DNA of 64,000 nt from Hyphomicrobium sp. (GTDB lineage: Bacteria; Pseudomonadota; Alphaproteobacteria; Rhizobiales; Hyphomicrobiaceae). The notes below the pieces were generated by a model that ran no database searches, was not told the DNA's origin, and was given only the letters and a program-made list of their open reading frames with translations. The position numbers were made by a program, and so were the translations under genes. The first letter of the stretch is position 1. Each line of letters starts with the position of its first letter. The stretch lies in assembly GCA_022843145.1 (NCBI GenBank), contig JALHOF010000007.1, forward strand, positions 62,001 through 126,000. The letters run 5' to 3'. This document shows positions 1 to 8,235 of this stretch, piece by piece.

Positions 1-60
1 ATAGACCAGAATCGCCGCGACCAGCAGCCCGATGAGTCCGACGATCGTCCACAGCATCAT
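1..60 (-). CDS. N-terminus of a small membrane protein, cut by the window edge
   Basis: The minus strand opens with two consecutive ATG codons (58-60 and 55-57) behind a strong Shine-Dalgarno, GGAGG, at about 64-68. The second ATG has the better spacing (6 nt). The 20 visible residues (MMLWTIVGLIGLLVAAILVY) form one hydrophobic helix, so this is an integral membrane or membrane-anchored protein. The rest lies outside the window and the family cannot be named. The good ribosome-binding site makes a real gene likely. Confidence 0.55.
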   Translation of the reverse strand, partial: MMLWTIVGLIGLLVAAILVY

Positions 61-132
61 CCACCTCCGGTCGGGCGTTGCAGTTTCCTCAACGGCCTGA
101 TCTACACCAGCGCTCCGCCGATTGCACCGTGG

Positions 133-690
133 TCAACCGCCGGCTGCCGGCTGCGGTTTGACGGACAGCTTTGCCACCGCATCGGCCAGGTGGGCGTCGG
201 TAATATTCTGGGCGCCGGCCGCGACGCGAATGTCGTGCGCCGTCCGCAGTACGTCGGCGTGGCTTATTCCGAGCGGCGGTTCGAACCGGTAACACGCCAG
301 CTCCAGCAACTGACCGAGCGGGTCGCGGAAGTAGAGACTGTCCATGAAGCCGCGATCGACCGCACCGGAGTTGGGGTAGCCTTGCGCCTCCAGCCGTTCC
401 TTGGCCTGCGTGAACGTGGCGCGCGAGACGTTGAACGCGAGATGATGCAGGTTACCGACTCCCGTCGGGTTCGGCCGCGGATCGATCGGCCACTCCTCGG
501 ACGTGAACACCGTGATCAACCTCCCGTCGCCGGGATCGAAATAGAGATGGTTCATCCGCGCATCGTCGAGATTCGGCTGCTCGAACACGAACGGCATGCC
601 GAGCACACCTTGCCAGAAGTCGATCGACGTCTGCCGGTCGGCGCCCATGAACGTGATGTGATGAATGCCCTGCGTCTGAATGGTGCTCAC
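133..690 (-). CDS. VOC (glyoxalase/dioxygenase superfamily) protein
   Basis: This 185-residue protein belongs to the vicinal-oxygen-chelate fold, which includes glyoxalase I and extradiol dioxygenases. An N-terminal beta-alpha-beta-beta-beta module carries GIHHITF (residues 8-14). A second module carries LHHLAF (81-86) and ends in DPLGQLLEL (123-131). Likely metal ligands are a His at 10/11, a His at 82/83 and Glu130. I chose the GTG at 690 because GGGAGG lies about 10 nt upstream and because the superfamily fold begins right after it; an upstream extension to 777 has no domain content. The last 45 residues (helical, Ala-rich) lie beyond the usual domain. The substrate cannot be told from sequence; annotations of this type often read ring-cleaving dioxygenase or lactoylglutathione lyase-like. 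It is a single gene, divergent from the hydrolase at 889. Confidence 0.85.
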   Translation of the reverse strand: MSTIQTQGIHHITFMGADRQTSIDFWQGVLGMPFVFEQPNLDDARMNHLYFDPGDGRLITVFTSEEWPIDPRPNPTGVGNLHHLAFNVSRATFTQAKERLEAQGYPNSGAVDRGFMDSLYFRDPLGQLLELACYRFEPPLGISHADVLRTAHDIRVAAGAQNITDAHLADAVAKLSVKPQPAAGG

Positions 691-888
691 GCTCGGTCCT
701 ATCCTCCCTCTCGTTATCCGAGCAATCATATGGTGTGCGGGACGATCGACGCCAACCGCTGTGCGCCCTCTGCGCACCTGATCAACGCGGCAGGCTGTTG
801 CTGCCCGCGCTCGTGCGCCCTATGAGGTCGGGACGGCATGTGTCGCGCCGCGCGTTGAACCCGAACCCTGAGCGTGGAAGCGAACCCA

Positions 889-1821
889 ATGACCCGCGTC
901 GGAAAAGTGCGCGAAACGCTGATCCGCTCCGGTTTTCGGACCGTCAGCGCCATCGCGCCAGGCCCTGCTGGCCGTTTCGCCTTCCGTCTCTTTTCGTCGC
1001 CACCACACCGTCGCGCGCTGACGCCGGGTGAATCGCGCATGGCTTCCCGCATGGCGCCGCTGATCGACAAGGCTGAGAGGAGAATGATCTCGTTCGATGG
1101 CGGACGCGTCGCGACGTTCGCATGGCGGAGTGAACGGCAGGTGTCGCGGGGACGCGTGCTGCTGGTACACGGCTGGAGCGGGCGCGCGCTCGTCATGACC
1201 GCCTTCGCCGAACCGCTGCTTCGCCAGGGATTAGATGTCGTCGCGCTCGATCTGCCGGGTCATGGCGACAGCGACGGCCGGCGTCTAACCTTGCCGCTCG
1301 GCGCGAAGGCCGTTCAAGCCGTGGCCGAGGCGCACGGCGGGATCACCGGCGTCATCGCTCATTCGTTCGGGTGTCCCATTTCCGTGCTCGCTGCCGAGGG
1401 TGGCCCCCCCATGCGATACGCAATGCCGATCCAGCGCCTCGTGCTGATCGCCTCGCCCAACGCGTTGTCCATCGTCGCGCGGCGCTTCGCAGACCGGATC
1501 GGGCTCGGTGAGGGCGCGCGAGGTGTCTTGGAAGGCGAGATCCGACGCGTCGGCGGCCGACCGTCCAGCGGATTCGTCGTCGGGGAAATGTTGGCCCGCC
1601 TGGCCAAACCCGTGCTCGTCATTCACGACGAGGGAGACGCCGACGTTCCCTTCGTTCGCGGCGAGGAAATCGTCGCAGCCGCCTCTTCCGTCGCCCGACT
1701 GTTGCCGACGACCGGCGTCGGCCATCGCCGGATCGTCGTCGCGCCGCAGGCGATCAAGGCCGCCACGCGCTTCCTCAGCGACCCTGCGCCGGAAGAGGTC
1801 GTACAACCTGCCGAGAGCTGA
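889..1821 (+). CDS. alpha/beta hydrolase
   Basis: This 310-residue serine hydrolase has the full triad layout of the alpha/beta fold. The oxyanion region is VHGWSGR (93-99), followed by LDLPGHGDSDG (120-130). The nucleophile elbow is AHSFGC with Ser159, the acid is probably Asp250 in HDEGDADVP, and the base is His279 in GVGHRR. The first 60 residues are basic with no cleavable signal, so the enzyme is probably cytoplasmic. The elbow begins with Ala-His rather than the classical Gly, as in several lysophospholipase-like members. I prefer ATG 889 with GGAAG 8 nt upstream; GTG 874 is an alternative. It converges on the next gene with an 11-bp gap. The substrate is unknown. Confidence 0.8.
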   Translation: MTRVGKVRETLIRSGFRTVSAIAPGPAGRFAFRLFSSPPHRRALTPGESRMASRMAPLIDKAERRMISFDGGRVATFAWRSERQVSRGRVLLVHGWSGRALVMTAFAEPLLRQGLDVVALDLPGHGDSDGRRLTLPLGAKAVQAVAEAHGGITGVIAHSFGCPISVLAAEGGPPMRYAMPIQRLVLIASPNALSIVARRFADRIGLGEGARGVLEGEIRRVGGRPSSGFVVGEMLARLAKPVLVIHDEGDADVPFVRGEEIVAAASSVARLLPTTGVGHRRIVVAPQAIKAATRFLSDPAPEEVVQPAES

Positions 1822-1832
1822 CGGCGCGGACA

Positions 1833-2207
1833 TCAGTGCTTCAAGAGCTTACCCTGGAGCTGCAAGATGCAGCTATCGACGTTGAAGATCGTCTCGTCGA
1901 TGGCATGGATCTCGCGCTCGATCATCGACACCGTCCTGACAGCCGGGGCAGCCACGCGCGCGACCGTCGACTGCGCCGCCTTGATCCGCTGCCAAAGCCG
2001 CCCGATCGCATGCTTCGACGGCCTTGGCTTGCGGCCCGCCTTCTCCACGGCCGTCCGCTCGCGCATCAGTCCGCGCTTGGTGAATTGAAGCTCCTTCTTC
2101 TTGTGCTTCAGCTCTTTCAGCGCTTCCTTCGCCTCATGGGGCGACGTGACGTGCACCGAAACCTTGGTGCCGTCGATCTTCGCGAATTTCAGGGTTGCGA
2201 GTTGCAT
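1833..2207 (-). CDS. hypothetical coiled-coil protein
   Basis: This 124-residue basic protein begins MQLATLKFAKIDGTKV. The first 30 residues could form a short beta sheet. A charged helix follows at about 34-65, rich in Lys and Glu with heptad-like spacing (EALKELKHKKKELQF), and the C-terminus is also predominantly helical. There is no signal peptide or membrane segment, and I do not recognise a family. I chose the internal ATG at 2207; the frame stays open to 2279 but gains nothing that looks domain-like. No strong Shine-Dalgarno is visible. It is convergent with the hydrolase and lies downstream of the rhlE terminator on the same strand. Composition is ordinary for the region, so it is probably real. 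Confidence 0.5.
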   Translation of the reverse strand: MQLATLKFAKIDGTKVSVHVTSPHEAKEALKELKHKKKELQFTKRGLMRERTAVEKAGRKPRPSKHAIGRLWQRIKAAQSTVARVAAPAVRTVSMIEREIHAIDETIFNVDSCILQLQGKLLKH

Positions 2208-2331
2208 GAGCTGGGTCGGTTCAGGTGCCAGAGTTTGACGGTGGTTGTCTGATATGTCCGGAAGGCCGAGTGATAGCATCCTGGCGCGGTATCCGACTAC
2301 GCCCGTTCGTCGCGGCGCACAGCAACGAAGA

Positions 2332-2368
2332 AGGCCCGCGCCGATCCGGTGTGGATGAGCGCGGGCCT
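2332..2368 (-). terminator. hairpin downstream of rhlE
   Basis: A perfect 10-bp stem (AGGCCCGCGC at 2332-2341 pairing with 2359-2368) with a 17-nt loop lies 37 bp beyond the stop codon of the helicase gene. On the minus strand it is followed by TCTTCGTTG, a weak U-rich tail. This is most likely the transcription terminator of rhlE. Confidence 0.6.
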
Positions 2369-2404
2369 CGTCATTCCGTCAAATATTGCGCGTTTCGTGG
2401 TGCC

Positions 2405-4333
2405 TCAGACACCGGCCTTGAAGCCGCCGCGGCCCCGGCCACCGTCCGAGCTGCGCCCGGCAGGTCGACCGAACGCCGGCTTGCCACCGCCGCGCGGCCC
2501 ATTGCGGTTGTCGCCGCGCTGCTCGGGACGTCCTTCACCGCGATGGGCAGGGCGTCCTTCCGGCGCCCGGCCGTCGGCCTGACGGCGATCGTCATTGCGG
2601 CGCGGGCCGCGATCACCCTGCGGACGATCTCCCGGTGCGCCCGAACCTTGCGGACGGGGGCCTTGGCCGCGCGGACCGTCGGCGCGGTGCGACGGAGCCC
2701 GATGGCCGCCGTCACGAGATCCGTTGGAACGCGGCGCGTGTCCGCGCTCGTTCCGGTCGTCGTCGCGACCTCGTGCCGAAGGCGCGACTGCGTCGCGACG
2801 CGGCGCCGCCATCGGCGGCTCGCCGAGCATAGGAGACCAACCGCCGGCGCTGATCAGCCCATTGCCACGCTCTTCGTGACGCTCGCGGCCTCGCTCACCG
2901 CCGCTGCGCGGCGCACTCCGATCATCGGAACCACGGTGCGCCGGACGGGCGTCGCCGCCCGCACGCGGACCACGCGCGCCGCGATCATCGCCACGCGCTG
3001 CGCCGCGTTGTTCCGGACGCGCTCCACCGCGCTGCTCCGGACGCGCTCCGCCGCGATGTTCGGCACGAGCACCGCCGCCATTCAAACCACGTGCGCCGCC
3101 TGCGCTGAAACCGTTGCGCTGCCCATTGCCCTGGCGGCGATCACGCCCACCATCCGCCGACCGCGGCATGCTACGCTCGCCGATCGCGGTGGCGACCAGC
3201 GTCGCATCGTTGCGGCGATCTTCATGCTTGATCTGCTGGCGCGTCGTGCGCTCGATATCGCGCAGCAAGCCGCGCTCCTCGTTGTCGCAGAACGAAATCG
3301 CCACGCCCGCCGCACCCGCGCGCGCCGTGCGGCCGATGCGGTGAACGTATTGCTCAGGCACTTCCGGCAGCTCGAAATTGATGACGTGCGAGACGAGGTC
3401 GATGTCGATCCCGCGCGCCGCGATGTCGGTCGCAACCAAAACCCGCGTCTTGGATTGACGGAACGATTCGAGCGCCCGCTCGCGCTGCTGCTGGCTCTTG
3501 TTGCCGTGGATGGCCGAGGCCGAGATGCCCGCGCCCTCGAGATATTGGGTCACCTTGTCGGCACCGCGCTTCGTGCGCGTGAAAACGAGCGCCCGCGACA
3601 TGGCAGGGTCCGCAAACAGCTCCGCAAGCAGCGCACGCTTCTTGGTCTGCTCGACCAGGATCACGCGCTGCTCGACCCGCTCCACCGTGGTCGCGGCCGG
3701 CGCGATCTCGACGCGCTTGGGCTCGACCAGAAGTTCGGCGGCCAGCGCCCCGATCTCGTGCGGCATGGTTGCCGAGAAGAACAGGTTCTGACGCTTCGAT
3801 GCGAGCATCGAGACAATCTTTCGGATCGGCTTCATGAAGCCGAGATCGAGCATCTGGTCGGCCTCGTCGAGCACGAAAATCTCGGTACCCGAGAGCACGA
3901 CGTTACGTTCGGCGACGTGGTCGAGCAAGCGGCCCGGCGTGGCGACGAGAACATCGACTCCGCGCGCCATTGCGGTCTGCTGCGGACGATGCGCGACGCC
4001 ACCATAGATCACGGCGACGCGGAGATCGAGGAAGCGGCCGTATGTGCGGAAGCTCTCGGCGATCTGGTTGGCAAGTTCTCGGGTCGGCGACAGGACGAGT
4101 GCGCGGCAGCCCTTGTGCATCGGCATGCGGCGGTCGGCGGCCAGGCGATCGAGAATCGGCAGCGCAAAGGCCGCCGTCTTGCCGGTACCGGTCTGCGCGA
4201 TTCCGAGGAGATCGGCACCCGACTTCACGATCGGAATGGCTTTAACCTGGATTGGCGTCGGTGTCACATAACCTTCGGCGGCAAGCGCCTTCTCGATGGG
4301 CGCGGCGAGGCCGAGATCAGAAAAAGTTGTCAA
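2405..4333 (-). CDS. rhlE: DEAD-box ATP-dependent RNA helicase, RhlE type, with RGG-rich tail
   Basis: This RNA-unwinding ATPase is probably involved in ribosome assembly or RNA decay in the cold. All core motifs are present (numbering from TTG 4333): Q motif TPTPIQ, Walker A AQTGTGKT (46-53), PTRELA, TPGRLLD, DEAD (156-159), SAT (187-189), ATDIAARGID (301-310) and HRIGRTAR (331-338). After residue 385 a tail of about 250 residues is almost only Arg, Gly, Asp, Ala and Pro, with tandem GGARPEQR-like octets; such RGG tails bind RNA and can drive condensation. The frame is open to 4384, but relatives begin TTFxDLGL, which argues for TTG 4333 even though its Shine-Dalgarno is weak. The low-complexity tail creates long false frames on the other strand. 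It is transcribed alone. Confidence 0.9.
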   Translation of the reverse strand: MTTFSDLGLAAPIEKALAAEGYVTPTPIQVKAIPIVKSGADLLGIAQTGTGKTAAFALPILDRLAADRRMPMHKGCRALVLSPTRELANQIAESFRTYGRFLDLRVAVIYGGVAHRPQQTAMARGVDVLVATPGRLLDHVAERNVVLSGTEIFVLDEADQMLDLGFMKPIRKIVSMLASKRQNLFFSATMPHEIGALAAELLVEPKRVEIAPAATTVERVEQRVILVEQTKKRALLAELFADPAMSRALVFTRTKRGADKVTQYLEGAGISASAIHGNKSQQQRERALESFRQSKTRVLVATDIAARGIDIDLVSHVINFELPEVPEQYVHRIGRTARAGAAGVAISFCDNEERGLLRDIERTTRQQIKHEDRRNDATLVATAIGERSMPRSADGGRDRRQGNGQRNGFSAGGARGLNGGGARAEHRGGARPEQRGGARPEQRGAARGDDRGARGPRAGGDARPAHRGSDDRSAPRSGGERGRERHEERGNGLISAGGWSPMLGEPPMAAPRRDAVAPSARGRDDDRNERGHAPRSNGSRDGGHRAPSHRADGPRGQGPRPQGSGAPGDRPQGDRGPRRNDDRRQADGRAPEGRPAHRGEGRPEQRGDNRNGPRGGGKPAFGRPAGRSSDGGRGRGGFKAGV

Positions 4334-4596
4334 GTTAGGATAGCTTTCAAACGTGAGCCACGCCTCGCCAGCATGCGGTCCCACAATCGTGGATCACCGG
4401 GACGCTGGGCGCGGCTCGTTGCGAGGACGCCCCGCGTGGCCTGGGCTGTCTGGTGGGAGTCGTTCAGGGCGCTCAACAGGGGGATCAGAGGGGCCGACTT
4501 GACTGTCGAATGGCCCGAAACATCCCTTCACGCGGCTGGAGCGCCGGAAATCGCCTCTTGGACGATGCGAGCTTCTCTCATGTTGCGCCGCAATAG

Positions 4597-4992
4597 TCAA
4601 TGCAGATCGCGGGCCTCGGTGTCTTTCGAGACTGCGGCGCGTCGCTGCAGCCACGGCCGGATCACGAGGCTGCAGCGATACGCCACTTCGAGCGACTGCC
4701 TGACGCCAGGCCATCCGGCCACTCGTCCGAGCCAACCGAAGCCGCGGATGCCCAGCCACAGCCGAGCGAACGCCGCGGCACCGCTGAGCAGCTTCCCGTC
4801 GCCATCCCGGACGTGGAAACGGGCCATCGCGTCGGCGTGGCACAAGTCGGGGGCGACCATTCCATCGCGATCGGCGCTGACGTCGGTCCAGTCGAAATCC
4901 TCGGCACCTGGACGCGCGCGATAATAGCCGATCTCGAGGTGGCATAGCGGGCAGCTGCCATCGTAATAGACGGTTGGCTTGGAGGCGGTCAT
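4597..4992 (-). CDS. DCC-family thiol-disulfide oxidoreductase (DUF393)
   Basis: This 131-residue protein begins with VYYDGSCPLC, the hallmark of the DUF393/DCC family, with Cys14 and Cys17 forming a CxxC pair after an Asp-Gly. Family members are predicted thiol oxidoreductases of uncertain substrate. A later helical region (GIRGFGWLGR... to the C-terminus) matches the usual end of the family. ATG 4992 places the motif at the N-terminus as in relatives; upstream sequence to 5190 in this frame is not domain-like. The gene is read toward rhlE on the same strand, 263 bp ahead of its start, and diverges from the secreted protein at 5172. Confidence 0.85.
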   Translation of the reverse strand: MTASKPTVYYDGSCPLCHLEIGYYRARPGAEDFDWTDVSADRDGMVAPDLCHADAMARFHVRDGDGKLLSGAAAFARLWLGIRGFGWLGRVAGWPGVRQSLEVAYRCSLVIRPWLQRRAAVSKDTEARDLH

Positions 4993-5171
4993 GTTTCGGA
5001 TACTCACTCGCGTAGAGTTCGGATCAGATCGTGCGCTCCACATTGGAATTGCAGAATGTGACACGACGCCCGCGCGCCTCGAAAAGCAGCTTCCTCTCGA
5101 ACATGGCATGGCCGCGCCCTTGCATGCGCCAAGAAGATCCCGATCTAACGAGTGAGAAAAAACGGAGAAAA

Positions 5172-5438
5172 ATGGTGATGCACCGAGCACTCATTCTCGC
5201 GATCGGCGCGGTAATCGGCCTGACGGCACCAGCCGCAGCAGCCGGCTTGGGCTCCGCGATGGAGCTTGAAGCCGCGCGTGCCAACGCCCGGGCAGGCGGA
5301 CCGGTCAGCGCGCGCGACGCCGAGCTACTGGAGCGGCATGGCTGCCTGAGCGGCACCCGCAACAATTTCTGCCGGAGGCTCGAGGGTCGGTCGGCCTTTA
5401 CAGAAGAGCCGCGCCGCCGCTGGCGCAAGCGCCGCTGA
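5172..5438 (+). CDS. small exported protein of unknown function
   Basis: This 88-residue protein starts at ATG 5172 (or ATG 5178, the better spacing from the GGAG at 5164). A clear Sec signal peptide runs MVMHRALILAIGAVIGLTAP with an AAAA cleavage region. The mature part is about 60 residues, with two cysteines (CLSGTRNNFC) that could form one disulfide and a very basic end (RRRWRKRR). No family recognised. It converges on mutY, whose stop lies 28 bp away. A periplasmic role is inferred from the signal peptide only. Confidence 0.6.
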   Translation: MVMHRALILAIGAVIGLTAPAAAAGLGSAMELEAARANARAGGPVSARDAELLERHGCLSGTRNNFCRRLEGRSAFTEEPRRRWRKRR

Positions 5439-5466
5439 CAACTTGCCTGTCCGGTTTTCCACTATC

Positions 5467-6588
5467 TCAGCTCGGCTTCAATGCGTGCTGAATGACCTTT
5501 TTCATGAGGCTTGGAAGCGCCGCGCGGTCGAGATCGCGGCGCTGCAGCCATTGGCAGCGCTCCGGTTCCGCCCAGAACGTCAACTCCGCACTCTCCGGCA
5601 CGATCGCTCGGTAAACCATCAATTCCAGCCGGAAGTGCGTGAAGACATGCACGACACTACCCGGCACCATCCACCAATCGCTGTCGATCGGTGCCGCCGC
5701 CAACGCATCGTCCGCCGCCATCCATTGATCGACCCACGGTGTCGATGGCACTTCCAGCATACCGCCCAACAGGCCCGCCTCTACGCGCCGCCGTAACAGC
5801 ACGCGGCCATCCTCGCGCAAAGCCAGAAACGCTACGCCGTACCGGGTCGGCCGTTCAGCGCGTGCCGCCTTGGCCGGCAACTCGGCCGCAATGCCACGCG
5901 CATTGGCGTGACAATCAGATTGCAGCGGGCACATCAGACATGATGGACGCCGTGGCGTGCAGATCGTCGCGCCGAGATCCATCATCGCCTGCGCGAAATC
6001 CCCCGGCCGCCGCGCGGGCGTGAGCGTCGCGGCGAGCCGCTTCAATTCCTTCTTGGCGCCCGGCAGCGGCTGCCGCACGGCGAACAACCGCGCCGTCACG
6101 CGCTCGACGTTGCCATCGACCGGTGTCGCTTTCTCGCCGAACGCGATGGCGGCGATCGCTGCCGCCGTGTAGGGCCCGATACCGGGCAGCGTGCGCAATT
6201 CGTCCTCGGCTCGCGGAAACACGCCGCCATGCACCTCGACGACCGTCTTGGCGCACGCATGAAGGTTGCGGGCGCGTGAGTAGTAGCCGAGCCCTGCCCA
6301 AGCCGCGAGCACCTCGTCGAGATGGGCGGCCGCCAGCGCCTCGACCGTCGGCCAGATGTGCACGAACCGCTCGAAATAGGGGATAACAGCCTTCACGGTG
6401 GTCTGCTGCAGCATGATCTCGCTCAGCCAGACGCGATAAGGGTCCGCGCGCAGCGATCGGCCCCTGGTCCGCGGCTTCACCCGCCAAGGCAAATCGCGGT
6501 GCTCGCTGTCGTACCAGTCGAGCAATTGCGCCACAGTGTCCGGACCAGACGGACGGAGCGGAAGTTGCTTTCGCGCCACAGCACCCAC
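5467..6588 (-). CDS. mutY: A/G-specific adenine DNA glycosylase MutY
   Basis: This base-excision repair enzyme removes adenine mispaired with 8-oxoguanine. Its 373 residues show the whole family architecture: Glu57 in WLSEIMLQQT, the helix-hairpin-helix LPGIGPYTAAAI (134-145), catalytic Asp158 in TPVDGNVER, and the iron-sulfur motif Cys210-x6-Cys217-x2-Cys220-x5-Cys226. A C-terminal NUDIX-like domain recognises the oxidised base. The start is GTG 6588 behind a G-rich stretch. It is divergent from the DUF721 gene with a short intergenic region, an arrangement common in Hyphomicrobiales next to the dsbA and smc genes. Confidence 0.95.
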   Translation of the reverse strand: MGAVARKQLPLRPSGPDTVAQLLDWYDSEHRDLPWRVKPRTRGRSLRADPYRVWLSEIMLQQTTVKAVIPYFERFVHIWPTVEALAAAHLDEVLAAWAGLGYYSRARNLHACAKTVVEVHGGVFPRAEDELRTLPGIGPYTAAAIAAIAFGEKATPVDGNVERVTARLFAVRQPLPGAKKELKRLAATLTPARRPGDFAQAMMDLGATICTPRRPSCLMCPLQSDCHANARGIAAELPAKAARAERPTRYGVAFLALREDGRVLLRRRVEAGLLGGMLEVPSTPWVDQWMAADDALAAAPIDSDWWMVPGSVVHVFTHFRLELMVYRAIVPESAELTFWAEPERCQWLQRRDLDRAALPSLMKKVIQHALKPS

Positions 6589-6672
6589 CAGAACCCCCTA
6601 CACGATCCCGCGAATCGGTCTCCCGATGTTAAGTGCGTTGCAGCGTACTTGGAACAGCAGGGGCGTGTCGCC

Positions 6673-7269
6673 GTGGCCAAGCTAACAGAGAAAGCGCGTC
6701 TGCTCGCTCATCGGCTGCCTGCCGTCCGCGGCTCGCCGATACCTGTCATGCGCGCACGCCGTCCCGCCTACATTCCGGTCAAGGCGGTCGGCACGTTCGT
6801 ACCCCGGCTGACCCAGAAAGCTTTCGAAAAGTACGGCTTTTCCGCCGCGACACTTCTTACCGATTGGTCGACCATCGTCGGCCCGGCCCTCGCACGGGAC
6901 ACGCGACCCGAGCGCCTGAAATGGCCCCGCAGCGTCGAAGCCTATGGCGAGACCGACGAGAGCGCCAGCGGCCGCCCGGGCGCGACGCTCATCCTCAAGG
7001 TCGATCCGGCGCGCGCACTCGACATCGAATATAAGCGCGCCCAGATCCTCGATCGCATCAACGGCTATTTTGGCTATCGCGCGGTCGCGGAAATCAAGAT
7101 CCTGCAGGAGGCGATAGCCGCGATCCCGCAAACGACTCCCGTCACGCCCCGTCCAGCCGCGACGCCCTCTGGCGCCAAGCCCGACCTCTCGACCGTCAGC
7201 GACGATGGCCTGCGGGCGGCACTGGAACGGCTTTATGCCGGCATGACCGCGCGGACCGTTGCCGTCTGA
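6673..7269 (+). CDS. DUF721 (DciA-like) protein
   Basis: The core of this protein is the DUF721 fold, starting near VPRLTQKAFEKYGFS and continuing through TDWSTIVGP, ERLKWPR and VDPARALDIEY to YFGYRAVAEIKI. DUF721 includes DciA, the loader of the replicative helicase in bacteria lacking DnaC. A Pro-rich linker and a short helical end (GLRAALERLYAGM) follow. The start is uncertain: GTG 6673 follows AGGGG at a long spacing, while ATG 6748 has no visible Shine-Dalgarno but sits just before the domain. It is divergent from mutY and precedes the dsbA genes. A role in helicase loading here is an inference from the family. Confidence 0.8.
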   Translation: MAKLTEKARLLAHRLPAVRGSPIPVMRARRPAYIPVKAVGTFVPRLTQKAFEKYGFSAATLLTDWSTIVGPALARDTRPERLKWPRSVEAYGETDESASGRPGATLILKVDPARALDIEYKRAQILDRINGYFGYRAVAEIKILQEAIAAIPQTTPVTPRPAATPSGAKPDLSTVSDDGLRAALERLYAGMTARTVAV

Positions 7270-7439
7270 TCCACTGGGCGACGGCGTTGCACACGACTTG
7301 TTGATCTCCGTCTCTGCCGAGCCGGACCCCGCGTGGCGCCCAAGGCGGCGGGCATTCAGTTGCCATTCAGCGCCATTCTGCCTTAATCGGGCACTCCGTC
7401 CGTGTTATCGCGGCCGCTCATCAGTCATGGAGCCTCGCC

Positions 7440-8144
7440 TTGCCCGACCTCAAACTCCTCCCCGGCCGCATCGAATTGTCCCGCCGCGGACTCGTACTGA
7501 CCTCGTGCGCCGCAGCGGTCGTGACCATCGTGCCGTCGCTGTCAGTCCCCGCGTTCGCTCAGCGCGCAACCGGGCCGACCGAAGTCGCGGTCGAAGAACT
7601 CATGAAGCCGGGTGAATTGCCTGACGTCGTGCTCGGACCCGCCGAAGCCAAGGTGACGGTCGTCGAGTACGCGTCGATGACCTGCGGCCACTGCGCCACG
7701 TTCCACACGAAGGTGTTCCCCGAAATCAAGAAAAAGTACATCGATACGGGCAAGATCCGCTTCGTGATGCGCGAATTCCCGCTCGACAATCTGGCCGCCG
7801 CGACGTCGATGCTCGCCCGCTGTGCGAGCCCCGAGAAGACCGGCGAGAAGACGTACGCGCTGATCGACACCTTCTTCGCCAAGCAGGCCGACTGGGCGTT
7901 CAAGGAAGGCAGCCCAGTCCCGCGCCTTTTCGAGATCGCCAAGCAGGCCGGCTTCACCCAGGACAGCTTCGATAAGTGCCTGACCGACCAGAAGCTGCTC
8001 GATCAGGTGCAGGCGATCCGCTCCCGCGCGTCCGAGAAGTTCGGCGTCACCGCGACGCCGACGTTCTTCGTCAACGGCAAGAAGTTGCCGGGACCGACGC
8101 TGGCAGATTTCGAGAAGGCCATTGATCCGCTGCTGGCTCAGTAG
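7440..8144 (+). CDS. DsbA-family thiol-disulfide oxidoreductase, CGHC type
   Basis: This 234-residue exported thioredoxin-fold protein has an N-terminal Arg-Arg followed by a hydrophobic stretch (SRRGLVLTSCAAA), which resembles a Tat signal, ending near AFAQ at 38-41. The active site is Cys82-Gly-His-Cys85 and the cis-proline loop is TATPTFF. It probably oxidises or isomerises disulfides in periplasmic proteins. The start is TTG 7440, supported by GGAG 7 nt upstream. It is followed 91 bp later by a paralogue and then smc, a gene order common in the order. The Tat assignment is tentative. Confidence 0.9.
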   Translation: MPDLKLLPGRIELSRRGLVLTSCAAAVVTIVPSLSVPAFAQRATGPTEVAVEELMKPGELPDVVLGPAEAKVTVVEYASMTCGHCATFHTKVFPEIKKKYIDTGKIRFVMREFPLDNLAAATSMLARCASPEKTGEKTYALIDTFFAKQADWAFKEGSPVPRLFEIAKQAGFTQDSFDKCLTDQKLLDQVQAIRSRASEKFGVTATPTFFVNGKKLPGPTLADFEKAIDPLLAQ

Positions 8145-8235
8145 AGCCCCGCCCCTGTGCGTGATATCGCGATCCTCTGCGAGGTCACGCACACCAAGGC
8201 CAACGACTGAACTCGAACCCTGGGACGTCCAGCAC

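Noticed and set aside
2225-4924. 899-codon open frame on the plus strand opposite rhlE
   Set aside because: It is antisense to a complete DEAD-box helicase, is extremely Arg/Ala-rich without domains, and is explained by high GC at third positions and the RGG-coding repeats.
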